A stretch of 64,000 bases of DNA, from contig JAWKUA010000006.1 in NCBI GenBank assembly GCA_041398785.1, forward strand, positions 298,807 to 362,806, in the 5' to 3' direction. The stretch's first letter is position 1. Each line of letters starts with the position of its first letter. The position numbers and the translations under genes are program-made. Under the pieces are notes generated by a model. The model was not told where the DNA came from. It was given only the letters and a program-made list of their open reading frames with translations, and did no database searches. Shown here piece by piece: positions 19,801-28,116 of the stretch. Source of the stretch: Planctomycetaceae bacterium. Its GTDB lineage: Bacteria > Planctomycetota > Planctomycetia > Planctomycetales > Planctomycetaceae.

Positions 19801-20988
19801 TCACGCGCTGACCTTGATTCGCGGCACGGTGCTTGGCGCTGTGGAGTGCTTCCACAGATTGCGAGCAAGGTTGCGGAGATCCGGCCGGACGGCCCCGCTG
19901 ACCTGAAGAAACGATGTCATCGACCGCAGAGTCGTCGTCGGTGTGACGCAGATGTAGCGATTCTGAAACCGCGGACGAAACCGGCTCTTGAAGTAATCCT
20001 GGCCGCGCGCGTTGAACAGGAATTCGAGCCGTTTGTACCACGTCGACAACGTCCACTGCACCAGCCGCCGAGCTGTCGGACTCGAATGTTGCGGAATGTT
20101 TCTTCCGGGGACCAGACACAATGACACCTGTCGAACGCCTTCGGCCTGCAACCGGTCGATTGTCTCCCGAAACAGAAACGGCATCACACCGCGAGGAGCG
20201 CCGCTGCGGCGACGATAGCTTTCGAACCCCCAGCTCTGACCGGCCTGCATCGGACTGCAGGCAAGAAACGCTTCCGTCCGTCCGGTCCGAATCGATCGCG
20301 CGACGAACAGCCGCCGGCGAAACAGAGCCCGTGCGTCGAATTCACCTTCCAGCAGTCTCAGAGGCCGGGAATAAGTCCGCCACGCAAGATCTTCCCGCAG
20401 GATCTCCAGCAGATCGTCCGCCAGCCGGTGCTGTTCCGATTGGTCGGCGATCTCCACAACTTCCAGTCCGGCGCGACGGCAGAAGTTTGACTGACGCCGC
20501 ACCCACTCAAACGGTTTGCCGCGCCAGGTAATGTCACCCAGATCCAGCACCGGTTCTTCGCCGAACTTCGTGACTTCAAACCCCGCGTCGACGAATGCCG
20601 GAACATCCTGTTCACGCACGGAATACAGAATCAGTGTCACCCGGCGGCGTTCCGCAACTCGCTTCAGCCATGCAACCGCGTCCCGAATCAGCTCGGTCGG
20701 ACCCAGAAGCCCGCCGGGAACATGCCAGTAACGCCGGTGCGGAAGGACGCTGACCATCACGCTGCCGCACGCGGAACTGAGAAAGGAACCGTCCGATATC
20801 GCGATGTCGTACGATTCCGGTGCGGACCCCCACGTCCACGCGTGCTGTTCCACACGACGCCAGTCTTCCGGTGATATGCTGCGGCGGCACCTGAGCGCCA
20901 CGTCGGTAGCTGTCCAGTCCGGTCGGCTGGAACTGACGGTGCCCGATACAGAGGGCGATCGAAAAACCGGAGTGACCGTTTGAGTCAT
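19801..20988 (-). CDS. DUF2156 (phosphatidylglycerol lysyltransferase C-terminal-like) protein
   Basis: A 395-residue soluble protein. It resembles the C-terminal GNAT-like domain of MprF/LysPGS (DUF2156): VLDLGDITWRGKPFEWVRRQ near residue 150, followed by REGL-like FCRRAGLEVVEI, and GVMPFLFRETIDRLQAEGVR near 280 with SLCLVPG after it. The membrane flippase half of MprF is absent. Stand-alone DUF2156 proteins may transfer amino acids from aminoacyl-tRNA, or other acyl groups, to lipids or small molecules; which applies here is unknown. It lies downstream of the GNAT gene on the same strand, separated by a 57-bp palindrome. Confidence 0.75.
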   Translation of the reverse strand: MTQTVTPVFRSPSVSGTVSSSRPDWTATDVALRCRRSISPEDWRRVEQHAWTWGSAPESYDIAISDGSFLSSACGSVMVSVLPHRRYWHVPGGLLGPTELIRDAVAWLKRVAERRRVTLILYSVREQDVPAFVDAGFEVTKFGEEPVLDLGDITWRGKPFEWVRRQSNFCRRAGLEVVEIADQSEQHRLADDLLEILREDLAWRTYSRPLRLLEGEFDARALFRRRLFVARSIRTGRTEAFLACSPMQAGQSWGFESYRRRSGAPRGVMPFLFRETIDRLQAEGVRQVSLCLVPGRNIPQHSSPTARRLVQWTLSTWYKRLEFLFNARGQDYFKSRFRPRFQNRYICVTPTTTLRSMTSFLQVSGAVRPDLRNLARNLWKHSTAPSTVPRIKVSA

Positions 20989-21098
20989 CGCAAGACCTTA
21001 CCTGCCATTTGCCTGCCAATGTTGAGCGTGCGGTAATTCAGAGTATACCGGTTGGCGCTGCACAACATACCTGCCGACCGCGGAAGTTGCGTCGCCAA

Positions 21099-21155
21099 CT
21101 AAGAACCCCTCGCAAAACCAATGAGGATCTCATAGGTTTCGTCAGGGGTTCTTAG
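21099..21155. repeat. 57-bp near-perfect palindrome
   Basis: The outer arms CTAAGAACCCCT (21099-21110) and AGGGGTTCTTAG (21144-21155) are perfectly complementary. Inside, six of nine positions pair, and the centre ATGAG-GAT-CTCAT pairs again. This could fold into one long hairpin. It sits in the gap between the stop of the GNAT gene and the start of the DUF2156 gene, both on the minus strand. It could be a terminator, an attenuator or a small MITE-like element. Confidence 0.7.
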
Positions 21156-21268
21156 AAGACTCCGCGCGGACGACACGTCGTCGGTGCTCGCGCAGCATTC
21201 GAAGATCCGCCGGACAACTTGAACCAGGCGCCTGTTGTTGATTTCCGCTGGTGTTATTCCCGATTCAT

Positions 21269-22336
21269 TCATCGCCACAGAACGTGCATCCGCCGCAATC
21301 GAGGAATCTTTTCCGATTCCTGTGCCCAGTTAACAATCACGTCGGAATCCGCCGGCTTGCAGAACCATCCGCGTGAAAGAAACGTCCCCGCCGGATAGTC
21401 GCCGGTTCGCAGCTTCAATGCCAGGACAGCCCCTTCGTCGCGAAGTCGCCACAGAACGGACTTCAGCAATTCGGTGCGTCCGGCTTTCGACAATTCGGAG
21501 AGAAACACCAGATCCAGAATTCCCACGCGTTCCACTGTTCGCCCGGCAATCGGAATGCAGTGATACGCAATGCAACCCCGGACCTGCCCCCGCTCTTCCG
21601 CCACCAGTGCCTGACTGAACCCTGCCAGCCCCAGGTGCCGTTCCAGCGCGTCCGCGTCCCGGACCAGTCGCAGTTGGCAGTTTCGTGTGGCGACATCGGC
21701 CAGTTCCAGACAGCGCGGCACGTCGGAATGTTGGGCCGGGCGAATGATGATCCCGGACCGATTTCGTGGCCGTGACAATCGCAGGAACGGCCCCGCCAGC
21801 GAGGTCAGGCGACTTTCGGGAAGATTGACGTTCCACGCCGCCGCCCGCCGTGCGTCGAGCACTCGGACCCAGAAGCCCGCGCGGCCGACAAATGACGTTG
21901 CGCTTCGGTCCCGCTGCCGCTTCCAGAAACGCGGTCCCAGCGAGACTCTGGAACCCGTGTATCCAAATCCCAGACGCAGACGCAGATTCTGCTTAAGCAG
22001 CGCTGCCTGTGCTGCATCAAACAACAGCGTCGCGACTCCCCGGCCGCGGTGTTCCGGCACAACGCTCAGCCAGCTCGACTGAACACCGGGGCACGGCCGA
22101 CCGGCGATTTCAAACATCACGGGAAATTGAAGCATGACACCGACAGGCTGGTCGCCTTCGTAAACGGCAATCGAGTTCTCATGGCTGTCCGGTTCGTCCA
22201 GCCGCAATTGCCAGCGAAAGTAATCTCCGCTCCAGTGCGGAACCGGCATTTTTCCGGCGTACGTGGATTCCCACGCACCAACGACGAACTTTGCCAGTTC
22301 CTCCGGAGTTCCCGCGAATGGTCGAGCTTCATACAT
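21269..22336 (-). CDS. GNAT family N-acetyltransferase, two GNAT-like halves
   Basis: A 355-residue protein taken from the ATG at 22336 (MYEARPFAGTPEELAKFVV). The open frame extends 100 codons upstream, but that part is arginine-rich and unlike a protein start. The first GNAT domain carries the acetyl-CoA loop PEHRGRGVATLLFD near residue 100. A second, degenerate GNAT-like half begins around RSGIIIRPAQHSDVPRCLEL (about residue 190), with RGQVRGCIAYHCIP. No substrate can be named. The start is uncertain because no clear ribosome-binding site precedes 22336. The divergent sulfotransferase shares its upstream region. Confidence 0.8.
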   Translation of the reverse strand: MYEARPFAGTPEELAKFVVGAWESTYAGKMPVPHWSGDYFRWQLRLDEPDSHENSIAVYEGDQPVGVMLQFPVMFEIAGRPCPGVQSSWLSVVPEHRGRGVATLLFDAAQAALLKQNLRLRLGFGYTGSRVSLGPRFWKRQRDRSATSFVGRAGFWVRVLDARRAAAWNVNLPESRLTSLAGPFLRLSRPRNRSGIIIRPAQHSDVPRCLELADVATRNCQLRLVRDADALERHLGLAGFSQALVAEERGQVRGCIAYHCIPIAGRTVERVGILDLVFLSELSKAGRTELLKSVLWRLRDEGAVLALKLRTGDYPAGTFLSRGWFCKPADSDVIVNWAQESEKIPRLRRMHVLWR

Positions 22337-22678
22337 TGCCGATGCCGCAGGAGCCCGGAAGGACGAAATCTGACTTGTGAATGGAACTCGGTGCGATCCC
22401 GCCCGATGCGAACATTCTCGGCGCATGCCCGTTCGACGGGTAACGGTTCGACGGGTACCAGTCCCACACGCGCCGGCCGGCCCGGCGCGGGACGCGTGCG
22501 TTCGATCCTCGCAGTCTGTGGGTCCCGTTTCAAACCCGTTCGAAAAAAAATCCGGGGAACGTTCAGTTCGGATCCCGCGTTCTCCGTACTCGCACGTCTG
22601 AAAACACCGCAGTCGCCGCATTATTTCCGGCGGCACTTCGACTCAGTCGTGAGCGGACTTCGAATTCCGCCGAAAGCC
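22337..22678. promoter_or_regulatory. divergent intergenic region with tandem repeat
   Basis: These 342 bp separate the divergent GNAT and sulfotransferase starts. They contain two near-identical copies of GTTCGACGGGTA(A/C)C, at 22431-22444 and 22446-22459 with a 15-bp period, which could be an operator. Open frames here are arginine-rich extensions without family resemblance. No promoter box can be named with confidence. Confidence 0.35.
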
Positions 22679-23785
22679 ATGAAAAACAACGCATTCGTGA
22701 AATACTTTGGCCCCGCCTGCCTGGCGGGCATCACGCTGTCCGACTGGATCAGACTGCTCGCGCAAAACCGATGGCGAGTTGCTCCGCGATACTGGGGAAA
22801 GGCGGCCTTTATTTCCACCAGCAGTCTGCTGACGTCGATCCTGCGGCCGCTGGAATCGGTCGTGTACCGCAGCCGTCTGCAGCAGTTGCAGCCGGAGGCT
22901 CCCATCTTCATCGTGGGATGCTGGCGAAGCGGCACGACACATCTGCACAACCTGCTGTGTCTGGACGAACGCTTCGCCGCGCCAAACATGTATCAGACCA
23001 TGTATCCCCACACGTTCCTGCTGACGGAAGCGGTGCTGCGGCCGCTGCTCGATGCGATGACGCCGCACAAACGGTTTATGGACAACATGCCTCAGGGATT
23101 GCAGGAACCTCATGAAGACGAAATGGCCCTGGCCATCATGACTCTTTGTTCGAACATGCTTAGCTGGGCATTCCCGCGAAATGCCGCCCGCTACGACGTC
23201 TACCTGGATTTCGCCGATGCAACCGAACAGGAACTCTCGCTGTGGAAGTCCTGCTTCGATCACTTCGTTCGCAAGATCGCACTCAAGACGAACAAGCGCG
23301 TGATTTTGAAGTCTCCCAACCACACCGCTCGCCTGCATTCGCTGCGACAGCTTTATCCGGACGCGAAGTTTCTGCACATTCGCCGACATCCCTGCGACGT
23401 GTTTCGGTCGATGTGTCACATGGCCGCACAGGTGCAGCCCGTCTGGGGACTTCAGGTCCTGCCGTCACCACAGATTCCCGATATGGTGATCGACACGTAT
23501 CGGCGCCTGTACGACGCGTATCGGACTCAATCCGCCGACGTACCGGCGACGCAACTGCATGAGATCGCCTACGACCAATTGATCGCCGATCCGGTGGCGG
23601 TTCTGGAACGCGCGTATGACGCTCTGGAACTGGGGGAATTCGCAGCCGTCAAACCGAAGATTGAAGAGTACGCGGCCGCAAACTCCGGCTATCAGCGAAA
23701 CACCCATGCCGATCTTCCGGACGCCGATCGGGAACGCCTGCGAAGGGAATGGGACCGCTTTTTTCACGACGACGAACGGCAGTGA
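22679..23785 (+). CDS. sulfotransferase family protein
   Basis: A 368-residue protein starting MKNNAFVKYFGPACLAGITL at 22679. The frame is open 210 codons upstream, but that part overlaps the divergent gene and is low-quality sequence. The PAPS-binding 5'-phosphosulfate loop is FIVGCWRSGTTHLHNLL at about residues 76-92. The later LHIRRHPCDVFRSM matches the 3'-phosphate-binding region (R...S), and DNMPQGLQEPHEDEMAL is typical of this planctomycete/proteobacterial subfamily. It should transfer sulfate from PAPS to a lipid, sugar or small molecule. No signal peptide is seen, so it is cytoplasmic or membrane-associated. Confidence 0.9.
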   Translation: MKNNAFVKYFGPACLAGITLSDWIRLLAQNRWRVAPRYWGKAAFISTSSLLTSILRPLESVVYRSRLQQLQPEAPIFIVGCWRSGTTHLHNLLCLDERFAAPNMYQTMYPHTFLLTEAVLRPLLDAMTPHKRFMDNMPQGLQEPHEDEMALAIMTLCSNMLSWAFPRNAARYDVYLDFADATEQELSLWKSCFDHFVRKIALKTNKRVILKSPNHTARLHSLRQLYPDAKFLHIRRHPCDVFRSMCHMAAQVQPVWGLQVLPSPQIPDMVIDTYRRLYDAYRTQSADVPATQLHEIAYDQLIADPVAVLERAYDALELGEFAAVKPKIEEYAAANSGYQRNTHADLPDADRERLRREWDRFFHDDERQ

Positions 23786-23859
23786 CGCAACCACGAATCT
23801 TCGCGGAAACGAACGTGCCGGATTTCATTTCGCAGGGGAGTCCCCGTCACCAGGCTTAC

Positions 23860-24771
23860 TCACGGCTTTGGTTTCAGGTACCGGTCGAAGAATTCCAGGC
23901 GAGCGTTTTCGATGTCGGCTTTCACTTCCGGTGATGACTGGCGAAACCCGTGGTCGCCGCCTTCGATGGTCATCAGCGTTGCGTCGACATCCGCGGCCTT
24001 CAGCCGATCGACCAGCCAGACAGCCTGCTCGTGCGCCACATAGCTGTCGTTTGTCCCGTGAATGCAAAGCGTCGGCGCGGCATCGGGAGTGACCCAGTAC
24101 AGCGGGCTGGATTCGATGTGGCGATGACGTTGTTCCTGCAGATTGCCTCCAAGAAACAGAGGCAAAACTTCCGCCGCGTCGACGCTGGCGTCGTACGACT
24201 TGGTGAAGTCGCTGGGGCCGTAGAAGTTCACCACACAGGACACGCTGCTGGAAAATTCGGGGTTGCCGCCGTCGCCTTCAAACCGGTCGACGTCGCCGGT
24301 GACGCCCAGAAACTGAGCCAGATGGCCTCCGGCTGATCCACCGGTCGTGCCGATGCGATCGGGGTCGATGTGATACCGATCCGCGTTGGCTCGCATCCAT
24401 CGGACGGCCGCTTTTACGTCGTGGACGGCTGCCGGAAACTGATACTTCGGAGCCAGGCGATACGACACCGTCACGGCCACGTATCCGCGGCGGGCGAGTT
24501 CCAGGCACAGGCCGTTGAAGCCTTCCCGACTGCCGGCTCGAAACCCGCCGCCGTGAATGCAGACCACTGCCGGATACGGACCGCTGCCGTCCTTCGGGCG
24601 AGCCAGGTTCAACTGCAGGTGCTGGCCGTCCGGATTGGCGTACTCAATGTCCTTTTCGAAAACAACACCGTCCGGAATCGTGTCCTGCGCCGCGACGATC
24701 GAAACTTGCAACAGCAGCATCACGGACGCTGCGATTTTCACGGCAGGAATCGGCATTGTTCGGCAGTTCAT
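23860..24771 (-). CDS. secreted alpha/beta-hydrolase (esterase, BD-FAE-like)
   Basis: A 303-residue protein from ATG 24771 (MNCRTMPIPAVKIAASVMLL, signal peptide ending VAAQ). GAGG lies 7 bases upstream; the GTG one codon earlier is also in frame. It has CIHGGGFRAG (oxyanion hole), TGGSAGGHLAQ (nucleophile elbow), HGTNDSYV (aspartate) and EGGDHGFRQ (histidine), so the triad is complete. It resembles acetyl-xylan/feruloyl-type esterases and is a paralogue in function, not in close sequence, of the hydrolase ending at 15818. It is divergent from the fusion gene at 24952. Confidence 0.92.
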   Translation of the reverse strand: MNCRTMPIPAVKIAASVMLLLQVSIVAAQDTIPDGVVFEKDIEYANPDGQHLQLNLARPKDGSGPYPAVVCIHGGGFRAGSREGFNGLCLELARRGYVAVTVSYRLAPKYQFPAAVHDVKAAVRWMRANADRYHIDPDRIGTTGGSAGGHLAQFLGVTGDVDRFEGDGGNPEFSSSVSCVVNFYGPSDFTKSYDASVDAAEVLPLFLGGNLQEQRHRHIESSPLYWVTPDAAPTLCIHGTNDSYVAHEQAVWLVDRLKAADVDATLMTIEGGDHGFRQSSPEVKADIENARLEFFDRYLKPKP

Positions 24772-24951
24772 CACAGACCTCTTTCGTGCAGTTACGCGGC
24801 AGTTCGGATCGTGGCAGGATGCCGATCGCAGGCAGAACGATCAGCAGGTTCGCCGCCGGTCTCCCTGCGGACCTTTGCGATCCGGGGGTGAAAACCGCAA
24901 GATAACCGCGATTCCTGTCCGACGGTATTCGACGATTGGTGGAGCGATGCG

Positions 24952-27927
24952 ATGTTGCGAATGTGCCGAGTTTGCTTGTGGCTTGTTCTGACTTGTACCG
25001 GCGTGATCCCGGTCGCGGTCGCAGAAGTGACCCGCTTCGAAATCCAGCGCCGCGAACCGTTCGCCGGCGGACGACAGTTCGGCAACGTCGGAGCCTACGA
25101 ACGCATCGTTGGACGGGTCTTCTTTGAAATCGATCCAGCGCTGCCCGGCAATCAGCGGATCATCGACCTGCAGCACGCACCGCAGAACGAAAACGGTCGC
25201 GTCGAATTCAGTGCAGATCTGGACCTGCTTTCGCCGAAGGATCTCACGAAGGCTCGCGGTGCGGCGTTGTATGACGTCAACAACCGAGGCAACAAGCTGG
25301 CCATTCGGTTCTTCAACGACGGTTCCGGCGGAAACGATCTCAGCGACGCCGGGCACGGCTTTCTGATGAAGCACGGCTGGATCGTCGTGTGGAGCGGCTG
25401 GGACGGCGAACTGCTGCCGGGAGACGGCCGACTGCAACTGGATGCTCCGACGGCGTCCGACGAACAACCGATCACGGGACTCGTGCGGTACGAAATCGCG
25501 GTTTCCGAACCCGGGCAGACGCGAATCTCCGTCAACCGCGACGCTCACGGCGCCTACCGGCCGACCGACGCGGGCCTGAAGAACGCGACGCTGACGTGGC
25601 GTCTAAGACCGAGCGACCCTCGCGTTCTGATCCCGCGTGAACAGTTCCATCTGTACGTTCAGGACATCGAATCGGAACGGCAGGGGCAGTTGCCGCGCGT
25701 TGATCTGGAACTTCCGGCCGGATTCCAACCGGGCTATTTGTACGAAGTCATCTACGAAGCTCAGGATCCGCTGGTTCACGGAGTCACGTTCGCGTCGGTA
25801 CGTGACCTGATGTCGGCGCTCAAACCCGGCACGGGCGACGGCAACCCGCTTCTGTTGAACGGTCAGCCTGTTGTGAGGCGAAATCACGGATTCGGCGTTT
25901 CACAAAGCGGTCGCTATCTGCGCGAGTTTCTGTACTCCGGGTTTAACGCCGACGAACAGGGTCGCAAGGTCTTCGACGGTCTGATTCCGCACGTCGCCGG
26001 AGGCGGGCTGGGATCGTTCAACCACCGCTTCGCTCAGCCGACGACCTACAACTCGCAGCAGGAATTGCACGAATGGCCGAGCGATCGGTTTCCGTTCACG
26101 TACGCGTCGCAGACCGATGCACTGACCGAACAAACGGCGGGAATCCTGGATCAGGCGACAGCGGATGATGTCGCCCCGTACATTCTGCACACGCAGTCGT
26201 CGGCCGAATACTGGTCGCGCAGCGGCTCGCTGGCTCACACGGACCCGCTGTCCGAACGCGACGCCGACATTCCCGACAACGTGCGGGTTTTTGCATTCGG
26301 CGGAACGCAGCACGGTCCGGCCGGATGGCCACCAGGCAAAGGCGACGGACAGACTGCCGCCAATCCCGGAGACTACCACCCGTTTCTGCGAGCATTGCTG
26401 ACAGCGCTGGACGAATGGTGCGCCGGCGGAACTTCCGCCCCGCCGAGCGTCTATCCAACGATTGCATCCGGCACGCTGGTTGACTGGCAACAGGCGGGCA
26501 CCGGCTTTCCCGCGATTCCGGGAATTCGCTACCCGAACGTCATCCAGCAGCCGCCGGTCTTCGATCTCGGCCCGCGCTGGCTGACCGAAGGCATCATTGA
26601 CTATCAGCCGCCCCGAATCGTCGGGCAGTATCGAGTGCTCGCGGCAAAGACCAACGAAGACGGAAACGAACTCGGCTGTCTGCTGCCGCCCGAAGTTGCT
26701 GTTCCGGTCGCCACATTCACCGGCTGGAACCTGCGTGCCGCGTCGTCGGGGGCTCAGAGCGAACTCATCAAGCTGGCCGGGTCGTACATTCCGTTTCCCG
26801 TGACGAAGTTTGAACGCGAATGGACGGGCGATCCACGATTGTCGGTGCAGGAACGTTACGCGTCGCTCGACGATTACCGCGACAAGCTTCGGCAGGCATG
26901 CGATGAACTGGTTCGCAACCGCTACGTGCTGGCCGAAGACGTCGACCGCATAGTCACGACGCACACCGAACGCGCCCGGCCGCTGTTCGAACAGATCGAC
27001 AGCGACAGCGTTGTGGAATCCGGACCTGACGAGCTGTTAAACGAAGGAGCCGGTGAAGGTCCGGCATGGCATCCGGAACTCGGCCTGCTGTTCAGCGGAC
27101 ACGGAGGAATCAACCGCCGCGATCATGACGGAAAACTTCACGCCTTTCGCCCCGACGCCGGAACCAACGGCTTGCTGTTCGATCGCACGGGCCGACTGGT
27201 TTCGTGCGAACCGAAACTCCGCCGTGTCACGCGCACGGAACTCGACGGGACCATCACGGTGCTCACGGACAACTACAACGGCCGGCGATACAACCAGCCG
27301 AACGACCTGACGATCGATTCGAAGGGCCGCATCTACTTCTCCGATCCGAAATACGGCCCGCGCACCGACATGGAAATGCTCGACGCCGATGGTCGCGAAG
27401 TCGAAGGCGTCTACTGCATTGACCCGGACGGCTCGGTGACCCGCATCATCACGCACGAAGCCGATCGTCCGAACGGTGTGCTGGTGACTCCGGATGACCG
27501 CTTCCTGTTCGTTGCCGATAACAACAATAACACCGTCGGCGGAGCCCATATCCTGTGGCGTTTCGATCTGACTCCGGAAGGCAACATCGTTGCGGATTCG
27601 CGAAAGAAAATTCACGACTGGCAGACCGGTCGCGGTCCGGACGGCATGGCTCAGGACATCGACGGCCGGCTGTACGTCGCCGGAGGTCGTGACAAAGCGG
27701 TCCCGCCGTTCGAAACCGCCGTGCGTCACAGGGCCGGTGTCTACGTCTTCAGCACTGACGGCCGGCTGATCGACTTCGTCCACATTCCTCGCGACGAAGG
27801 GACGAACTGCAGTTTCGGTGGTGAGGACCTGCGCACGCTGTTCATCACCGCCGGTGGTTCGCTGTGGAGCGTCCGGACGAAGTCACCGGGCCGGCTGCTG
27901 TTTCCGGCTATGAAGGCTGCAAAGTAG
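24952..27927 (+). CDS. fusion of alpha/beta-hydrolase domain (PF20091-like) and SMP-30/gluconolactonase
   Basis: A 991-residue secreted protein with GGAG 7 bases before the ATG and a signal peptide (MLRMCRVCLWLVLTCTG... ending VAVA). Residues about 25-660 match the 'alpha/beta hydrolase domain-containing' family (FGNVGAYERIVGRVFFEIDP, GAALYDVNNRGNK, HGFGVSQSGRYLREFLYSGF). From about residue 685 an SMP-30/gluconolactonase propeller follows: NEGAGEGPAWHPELGLLFSG, YNQPNDLTIDSKGRIYFSDP, NGVLVTPDDRFLFVADNNNN, DGMAQDIDGRLYVAGG. Frame is continuous with no stop or shift across the junction. One chain may carry out two successive ester/lactone hydrolyses, but this is inferred from domains only. It may also be a cofactor-binding fusion. 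Confidence 0.9.
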   Translation: MLRMCRVCLWLVLTCTGVIPVAVAEVTRFEIQRREPFAGGRQFGNVGAYERIVGRVFFEIDPALPGNQRIIDLQHAPQNENGRVEFSADLDLLSPKDLTKARGAALYDVNNRGNKLAIRFFNDGSGGNDLSDAGHGFLMKHGWIVVWSGWDGELLPGDGRLQLDAPTASDEQPITGLVRYEIAVSEPGQTRISVNRDAHGAYRPTDAGLKNATLTWRLRPSDPRVLIPREQFHLYVQDIESERQGQLPRVDLELPAGFQPGYLYEVIYEAQDPLVHGVTFASVRDLMSALKPGTGDGNPLLLNGQPVVRRNHGFGVSQSGRYLREFLYSGFNADEQGRKVFDGLIPHVAGGGLGSFNHRFAQPTTYNSQQELHEWPSDRFPFTYASQTDALTEQTAGILDQATADDVAPYILHTQSSAEYWSRSGSLAHTDPLSERDADIPDNVRVFAFGGTQHGPAGWPPGKGDGQTAANPGDYHPFLRALLTALDEWCAGGTSAPPSVYPTIASGTLVDWQQAGTGFPAIPGIRYPNVIQQPPVFDLGPRWLTEGIIDYQPPRIVGQYRVLAAKTNEDGNELGCLLPPEVAVPVATFTGWNLRAASSGAQSELIKLAGSYIPFPVTKFEREWTGDPRLSVQERYASLDDYRDKLRQACDELVRNRYVLAEDVDRIVTTHTERARPLFEQIDSDSVVESGPDELLNEGAGEGPAWHPELGLLFSGHGGINRRDHDGKLHAFRPDAGTNGLLFDRTGRLVSCEPKLRRVTRTELDGTITVLTDNYNGRRYNQPNDLTIDSKGRIYFSDPKYGPRTDMEMLDADGREVEGVYCIDPDGSVTRIITHEADRPNGVLVTPDDRFLFVADNNNNTVGGAHILWRFDLTPEGNIVADSRKKIHDWQTGRGPDGMAQDIDGRLYVAGGRDKAVPPFETAVRHRAGVYVFSTDGRLIDFVHIPRDEGTNCSFGGEDLRTLFITAGGSLWSVRTKSPGRLLFPAMKAAK

Positions 27928-27964
27928 CTGCAGTATTCGTTGTTCGCTTCGCCCTTTGAAACTC

Positions 27965-28095
27965 GGTCCCAGCTCCTGCCTGGGACCGCATATCCTTGAA
28001 GCTCTGCTTCGCATGAGTGGTGCCGGCAACGCCCATCGTACAGTGGTGGAAGCAGAGCTTCCGGGATACGCGTTCCGAAACTGCAGCTTCGGAAC
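27965..28095. repeat. cluster of three palindromes between convergent genes
   Basis: Three structures lie in the 189-bp gap. GGTCCCAG (27965-27972) pairs with CTGGGACC (27980-27987). GAAGCTCTGCTTC (27998-28010) has an exact inverted copy GAAGCAGAGCTTC (28049-28061). GTTCCGAA (28072-28079) pairs with TTCGGAAC (28088-28095) around a central CTGCAG. The first resembles the hairpin at 56027, so this looks like a dispersed repeat family. Being between converging genes they may also terminate transcription. Confidence 0.7.
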
Positions 28096-28116
28096 GAGAG
28101 GGCGAAGTATCGGCGT

